From contig JAQGKN010000354.1 in assembly GCA_028290085.1 (NCBI GenBank), forward strand, positions 1-12,135: a stretch of DNA of 12,135 bases. Reading direction: 5' to 3'. Of this stretch, positions 8,515 through 12,135 are shown piece after piece. Position 1 is the first letter of the stretch. Each line of letters starts with the position of its first letter. The stretch is from Hyphomicrobiales bacterium. Its GTDB lineage: Bacteria > Pseudomonadota > Alphaproteobacteria > Rhizobiales > Beijerinckiaceae. The notes beneath the pieces are model-generated. The model was not told the DNA's origin. It was given only the letters and a program-made list of their open reading frames with translations, and made no database searches. A program made the position numbers and the translations under genes.

Positions 8515-9480
8515 TCACGCCGGAAATGTCAGCATGATCTGCGGGCCGTTGGGCGCCTCTCCCATCTCGACCGTTGCGCCCGCTCCACGCGCATATTGGC
8601 GCACCAGTCGCTGCCCGAGCAGGACCTGGGACGCTTCGAGCGCACCGCCCGCGCCCACCATCCGCACCGCACGGCCGCCTTCGTCAATGACGAGGCTGAT
8701 CTGGCATGCTTTGGAGGCGCCCTGCGCAAAGAGCAGGATCGCTTCGCTGACGGCGAGGCCGAGGTAGGCGGATGCCTGCCCCTGCAAAACGAGATCCACG
8801 CTCGTCGGGTCGAGCTCCAGTTCGATGCCCAGGCCCATGTCGCCGAGCTCCGGCAGAATGGCTGCGAGCATGCCGGTGGCGGAAACTTCGGTGATCGTGT
8901 CAGCCGAGTGCAAGTGCTTCTGGACCAGGGCCATGGTGACCAGCCGCATGTTGAGAACGTCCAGCACCTCGCGGCCATCCTGCGTCGCCGAACGGCGCAT
9001 GAAGCGCATCAGGGCCATCAGGGTCTGCAGATTGTTCTTCACCCGATGGTGCACTTCACGCAGCAGCGCCTCCCGTTCGATGAGCGCATCGCTGAGCTTC
9101 TCCTCGTTGGAGCGATGATCGGTAATATCGAAGCAGCTGCCCAGGAAGCCACCGAAGGCGCCTTCCTGCTGGTACGGGTTGCCGCGCGCCAGGATCCATC
9201 GATAGACCCCATCATGGCGGCGCAGGCGAAATTCCACCTGGAAAGGCTCACGCTCCTCGAAGGCCGTTTTCGCGACCGCCAGCGAAGCAGGTAGATCCTG
9301 TGGGTGAACGCCTTCGGTCCAGCCGAATCCGATTTCCTCGGCAATATCGCGGCCGCGAAACTCCAGCCACGTGCGATTGAACCAATCGCGCGCGCCACTG
9401 CGGTCGGCACTCCACATCATGACGGGTGAGTTGTCGGCGAATGCCTCCACGTCCTTATTGAGCAGCGGTGAAATCGACAT
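8515..9480 (-). CDS. PAS / HisKA_2 sensor histidine kinase with degenerate ATP-binding domain
   Basis: A 321-residue soluble sensor kinase with no membrane segment. Residues about 11-122 are a PAS_3-type sensor domain with PAC tail (WFNRTWLEFRG, then EFRLRRHDGVYRWILARGNP and GSCFDITDHR). Residues about 125-200 form the HisKA_2 dimerisation domain with REVHHRVKNNLQTLMAL, where His145 of HRVKNN is the expected phospho-acceptor. The last 110 residues have the outline of a HATPase domain (GLAVSEAILLFAQ at 241-253, GQRLVRQYARGAGATVEM at 289-306, a closing TFP). However, the N-box Asn aligns with Leu250 and the DxGxG Asp is absent (VRMVGAGG, 272-279). Autophosphorylation is therefore doubtful. The start at 9480 follows taggacc and begins just before the PAS domain; the frame is open to 9765 but the upstream 95 residues overlap the divergent gene. 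No response regulator gene is adjacent. Confidence 0.82.
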   Translation of the reverse strand: MSISPLLNKDVEAFADNSPVMMWSADRSGARDWFNRTWLEFRGRDIAEEIGFGWTEGVHPQDLPASLAVAKTAFEEREPFQVEFRLRRHDGVYRWILARGNPYQQEGAFGGFLGSCFDITDHRSNEEKLSDALIEREALLREVHHRVKNNLQTLMALMRFMRRSATQDGREVLDVLNMRLVTMALVQKHLHSADTITEVSATGMLAAILPELGDMGLGIELELDPTSVDLVLQGQASAYLGLAVSEAILLFAQGASKACQISLVIDEGGRAVRMVGAGGALEASQVLLGQRLVRQYARGAGATVEMGEAPNGPQIMLTFPA

Positions 9481-9517
9481 GCAGGTCCTATCCGGGGGGC
9501 ACCATTTCAAGGGTCCT

Positions 9518-9542
9518 AACGCGCGACCTGCCTGTTGGTCCC
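9518..9542 (-). promoter_or_regulatory. EcfG-like promoter motif upstream of the sensor kinase
   Basis: On the minus strand gggac (9542-9538) and cgtt (9521-9518) are separated by 16 bases, one mismatch from the alphaproteobacterial general-stress consensus GGAAC-N16/17-CGTT. An exact ggaac occurs 5 bases upstream, but with a 21-base spacer to the same cgtt. The leader to the ATG at 9480 would be about 30 bases. Suggestive only. Confidence 0.25.
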
Positions 9543-9620
9543 GTTCCTTTGAATAAAGCCGTCGCTTACCTCCGTGGAGATCACTCCATGAGGCGTTCCC
9601 GGGGTCTGAAACGGCGATGT

Positions 9621-9659
9621 CACGATCCACAGGCATCTGTTCCGCAGCTGCGGATCGTG
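9621..9659. repeat. Inverted repeat with embedded 12-base palindrome (possible operator)
   Basis: Perfect 8-base arms cacgatcc (9621-9628) and ggatcgtg (9652-9659) flank 23 bases. The right arm overlaps a perfect palindrome ccgcagctgcgg (9642-9653). It lies 36 bases before the Usp start, where a regulator could bind, or the transcript could switch between two alternative hairpins. Confidence 0.4.
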
Positions 9660-9694
9660 CCATGCTCCCGCCGACGAATCCGAGGTGAAACCCC

Positions 9695-10528
9695 ATGAAG
9701 AACATACTGGTCCCAATCGAATCGCACTCTTCCGTGGATTCGGTGCTCCAGACCGCCCTCCTCATTGCCCGCCGGTTCGACGGCTATATCGAGGGAATGC
9801 CCCTGGGCCCCGATCTCCCGGACCTTGTTGCATTCGACATGCCGGTCAGCTGGACCATCACCGACCAGAATACCTGGAAGGAAATGGCGGATGAGGCGCA
9901 TGCTCGATTCGAGGCTTTCATGACCTCGCAGGGCGTGGTGCCGCGCAGCACGGGCAGCATTTCTCCCTGCTTCGGCTGGACCGGCGAGCGCTCGTTCGGC
10001 GACAGCCAGATCGGCAGCTATGGCCGAATCTTCGATTGCACGGTCCTCGGTCGTCCCGGCGCAGACCGGGGCGACCCGCGCATGGCAACCGCCGAGGCCG
10101 CGCTGTTTGAAAGCGGACGGCCCATCATCCTCGCGCCGCCGATCGCACCGAAGGTCTTCGGCGAGACTGTGGTGATCGCCTGGAACCAGAGCATGGAAAC
10201 GGCGCGCGCCACCGCCATGGCCATGAGCGTGCTGCGCCGGGCCAGCAAGGTTTTCGTCATGACCATCGACGAATTCCGCTCAGAGGGGCCGACCGGCGAC
10301 CATCTTGCAGAGTTGCTGCAGCACAATGGCATCGCGGCGGAATATGTCGTGCGTGGCGCCAAGGGGCGCAACAGCGGCGATGCCATCCTGCGCGGCGTCG
10401 AGGCTCTGGGAGGCGACCTTCTCGTCAAGGGGGCCTACACGCAGAGCCGTCTGCGCCAGATGTTCTTCGGCGGGGCCACCAGCCACATCATGGCCAACGC
10501 CGTCATCCCGGTTTTCATGACGAGCTGA
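9695..10528 (+). CDS. Tandem-domain universal stress protein (UspA family)
   Basis: A 277-residue cytoplasmic stress protein made of two UspA folds. The first domain runs from MKNILVPIESHSSVDS to about residue 148 and has a worn nucleotide loop (CTVLGRPGADRG, 115-126). The second begins around ETVVIAWNQSMETARA (157-172) and ends GAYTQSRLRQMFFGGATSHI (246-265). This last block is the family ATP-binding loop G-x2-G-x9-G, except that Thr249 stands where the second Gly is usual. Similar two-domain proteins are common in Hyphomicrobiales and are linked to starvation, oxidative stress or low oxygen. The ATG at 9695 has gaggtg at a good distance. It is divergent from the sensor kinase gene and convergent with the MFS gene. 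Its specific partner or ligand is unknown. Confidence 0.9.
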   Translation: MKNILVPIESHSSVDSVLQTALLIARRFDGYIEGMPLGPDLPDLVAFDMPVSWTITDQNTWKEMADEAHARFEAFMTSQGVVPRSTGSISPCFGWTGERSFGDSQIGSYGRIFDCTVLGRPGADRGDPRMATAEAALFESGRPIILAPPIAPKVFGETVVIAWNQSMETARATAMAMSVLRRASKVFVMTIDEFRSEGPTGDHLAELLQHNGIAAEYVVRGAKGRNSGDAILRGVEALGGDLLVKGAYTQSRLRQMFFGGATSHIMANAVIPVFMTS

Positions 10529-10538
10529 GCAGCTCGTC
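10519..10538. terminator. Hairpin shared by the convergent stop codons of the Usp and MFS genes
   Basis: Perfect 8-base arms gacgagct (10519-10526) and agctcgtc (10531-10538) with a 4-base loop gagc. The stem covers the Usp TGA (10526-10528) and reaches the MFS TGA (10539-10537 on the minus strand). No T-run on either side, so it may block read-through or protect 3' ends rather than act as a classical intrinsic terminator. Confidence 0.45.
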
Positions 10539-12045
10539 ACACACGGCGCATCGGATTGGTCCAGGCGAGGACCGACCCGATGGTCGTGAAGAAAGCCAGT
10601 GTGATAAAGGCGGCACGGAAGGCATAGGCGATCTCATCGGTCACCACAGCCCTCCGGTCCAGCGACAGCAGGTCGAGCGCCGCGGGCCCGCTCTGGAGAA
10701 TCGCCCCGAACAGGCGCCCGGCCTCGGGGTCGCGCGAGGCGAGCGTCGCAAACAGCACCGTGCCGATGGCCGCAGTGCCCACAGCCGCGCCGACGGAGCG
10801 CGAGAGCTGAACGGAGCTGGCCGCCTGCCCCAGCGCGCGCGGACCCGCCGCCGTCTGCACCGTCACTTGTATGACGCCCATGACCGAGCCCATGGAGAAC
10901 GAGTTCAGGACGAGCACGGCCGCGAGCTGCGGCACGGTCAGCTGCGGCGAGACCAGCGCGAAGAAAATGAGCGTGCAGGTGCCCACCATCAAGCCGATGG
11001 ACGGGAAGATCATGGTTTGGCCGGTGCGCGTCACGATGCGGCCCGTCATCACCGAGCCGAGCCCGATGCCCGCCGTGATCGACAGCAGCACATAGGAAAT
11101 CTGCGACGAGGTGGCCTGGCGCACCACACGCAGATAGATCGGCATGAAGGCAACCAGCGACACCAGCGTCGCGCCATGGCAGACCGCCATGAGATCGGCC
11201 CGCCAGATCGCCGACTGGCGTAGCAGCTTGACCGGCAGCAGAGGCGAGGCGACAGCGGATTCCCGCCGGATGAGGAGGAAGAGGGCGACGGCCGCTCCGC
11301 CAAGCATGGTGAGGATCAGCGGCAAGCGCGCGGCGTCGAAAGCGCGGATCTGGTCGAGCGCGAAAAGAACGGGGGCCACGACGGCGATGAAATAGACGAG
11401 ACCCAGCATGTCGAAGTGCCAGTTCGCCTGACGGTTGCCGGGGCGCGCCTGCAGCCGCATCGTCAGCAGCACCGCGATAATGCCGGTCGGCACATTCAGG
11501 AAAAAGACTGCGCGCCAGCCAAAATGCTCAGTAAGAAAGGCGCCCGCCACCGGTCCAAAGGCCGAGGCCGAGACGCCGATGCCTGCAAGGTAGCCCTGAA
11601 ACTGGCCGCGCTGACGGGGCGGCACCGCCTCGCCGATCAGCGCCTGCGACAAAGCCATGAGTCCGCCACCGCCGAGCCCTTGCGCGAAGCGCGACATCGC
11701 GAGTAGCGGCACGGTGGGTGCGAAGGCGCTGACCATGGAGGCCGTGATGTAGACACCGAGCGCGATGAACATCAGGCGGCGCCGGCCGAACAGGTCACCG
11801 AGGTAGCCATAAACCGGCGCTGCAATGGTGACAGCGACGAGATAGCCGACCACGATCCAAGAGACGCGCTCGACATCGCCCAGTGCCCCCGCGATGGCGG
11901 GCAAGGCGCTCGCGACGATGGTCTGGTCGCCCATGGCCATGAACATGGGCAGCATGATCGAGGGGAAAACCGTGAAGAACAGCCGTCTCGGACTAGTATA
12001 GGGCGTCTCGGAAGACGCGGGCGCGGGACCGGGGCTGGACGTCAC
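10537..12045 (-). CDS. MFS multidrug efflux transporter, DHA2 (EmrB/QacA) type, 14 TM helices
   Basis: A 502-residue inner-membrane proton-coupled exporter. Its length fits the 14-helix DHA2 branch rather than 12-helix DHA1. Motifs in order are: Asp40 in helix 1 (MGDQTIVASALP, the DHA2 D1 motif); motif A GYLGDLFGRRRL (80-91) in the helix 2-3 loop; RFAQGLGGGGLMALSQALIGE (119-139) around helix 4; the antiporter motif C GPVAGAFL (164-171) in helix 5; and WRAVFFLNVPTGI (177-189) before helix 6. The C-terminal half has further helices and ends with a short tail. The start is a GTG at 12045 (minus strand) with aaagg about 7 bases upstream. No membrane-fusion protein (EmrA-like) gene or TetR/MarR regulator is visible in the window, though one could lie beyond 12135. 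Substrate is unknown. Confidence 0.92.
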   Translation of the reverse strand: MTSSPGPAPASSETPYTSPRRLFFTVFPSIMLPMFMAMGDQTIVASALPAIAGALGDVERVSWIVVGYLVAVTIAAPVYGYLGDLFGRRRLMFIALGVYITASMVSAFAPTVPLLAMSRFAQGLGGGGLMALSQALIGEAVPPRQRGQFQGYLAGIGVSASAFGPVAGAFLTEHFGWRAVFFLNVPTGIIAVLLTMRLQARPGNRQANWHFDMLGLVYFIAVVAPVLFALDQIRAFDAARLPLILTMLGGAAVALFLLIRRESAVASPLLPVKLLRQSAIWRADLMAVCHGATLVSLVAFMPIYLRVVRQATSSQISYVLLSITAGIGLGSVMTGRIVTRTGQTMIFPSIGLMVGTCTLIFFALVSPQLTVPQLAAVLVLNSFSMGSVMGVIQVTVQTAAGPRALGQAASSVQLSRSVGAAVGTAAIGTVLFATLASRDPEAGRLFGAILQSGPAALDLLSLDRRAVVTDEIAYAFRAAFITLAFFTTIGSVLAWTNPMRRV

Positions 12046-12135
12046 GGATGACCTTTCGTGGGAACGGGCAGGCTTGGGCTTATCCTACGCCCCATAGCGC
12101 GCAAGCTTCGCCTCCCAACAGCTACGCTGTCGAAT
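12046..12135. other. Upstream region of the MFS gene, cut by the window edge
   Basis: 90 bases before the GTG start. Apart from the aaagg ribosome-binding site I find no convincing promoter or operator. The best -35/-10 pair on the minus strand (tgttgg, 17 bases, ctatgg) is weak. The neighbouring gene is outside the window. Confidence 0.3.

Larger units (their letters stand above)
9481..9694. promoter_or_regulatory. Divergent regulatory region between the sensor kinase and the universal stress protein
   Basis: 214 bases hold control signals for both directions. Visible items are: Shine-Dalgarno gaggtg for the Usp gene (ATG at 9695), taggacc for the kinase gene, a tggag/ctcca hairpin (9575-9588), the larger inverted repeat at 9621-9659, and an EcfG-like motif on the minus strand (9518-9542). 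I see no FNR/FixK box (TTGAT-N4-ATCAA). A short in-frame ATG at 9662 ends in a stop after eight codons, so it is not an extended Usp start. Confidence 0.5.

Noticed and set aside
9481..9694. FNR/FixK-type anaerobic box before the universal stress gene
   Set aside because: No TTGAT-N4-ATCAA-like sequence is present.
9481..9765. N-terminal extension of the sensor kinase by 95 residues
   Set aside because: The extension overlaps the divergent Usp coding start and has no domain. The internal ATG at 9480 has a ribosome-binding site and directly precedes the PAS domain.

Overview
The window is about 12.1 kb of GC-rich bacterial chromosome, probably from an alphaproteobacterium of the Hyphomicrobiales (Rhizobiales) type. 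The pointers are protein flavour (a HisKA_2-type sensor kinase, a CaiB/BaiF CoA-transferase with a Bug-type tripartite tricarboxylate receptor), promoter-like boxes resembling the alphaproteobacterial CTTGAC-N17-CTATAT consensus, and an intergenic palindrome rich in cttctccc/gggagaag of a kind common in rhizobial genomes. Species cannot be named from the sequence. There are no tRNAs, rRNAs, insertion sequences, prophage genes or CRISPR arrays, and no gene-free stretch exceeds 300 bases (the longest are 9481-9694 and 287-470).

Layout. Positions 2-286 (+) are the C-terminal end of a TalB-type transaldolase. A compound palindromic repeat (302-423) separates it from a KefB/KefC-type K+/H+ antiporter (471-2270, +). 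Convergent to it is a leftward cluster transcribed from about 5420: a TraX-family membrane protein (4618-5388), a CaiB/BaiF CoA-transferase whose start overlaps the TraX stop by 8 bases (3432-4625), and an orphan Bug receptor (2299-3330). Divergent from the cluster, rightward, are the heat-shock repressor gene hrcA (5526-6614) and the ribosomal GTPase gene lepA (6700-8505). Convergent to lepA is a PAS/HisKA_2 sensor kinase (8515-9480, -). It shares a 214-base divergent regulatory region with a two-domain universal stress protein (9695-10528, +). The window closes with a leftward 14-helix MFS exporter of the DHA2 group (10537-12045).

How the genes fit together. Much of the content is housekeeping or stress handling: K+ efflux, HrcA, LepA, a stress-type kinase, a Usp protein and an exporter. 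The TraX/CoA-transferase/receptor cluster looks like a small acquired or accessory carboxylate-handling unit: a periplasmic binder for an organic acid, and an enzyme able to activate an acid to its CoA thioester. What the TraX-like protein does there is unknown.

The observations most worth following are: (1) the sensor kinase keeps its phospho-acceptor His but appears to have lost the Asn and Asp that bind ATP-Mg; (2) a TraX-like gene appears translationally coupled to a CoA-transferase; (3) hrcA and lepA both have a promoter-like pair with exactly 7 bases between the -10 box and the ATG and no Shine-Dalgarno, suggesting leaderless mRNAs; and (4) hrcA has no visible CIRCE element and no grpE or dnaK neighbour.
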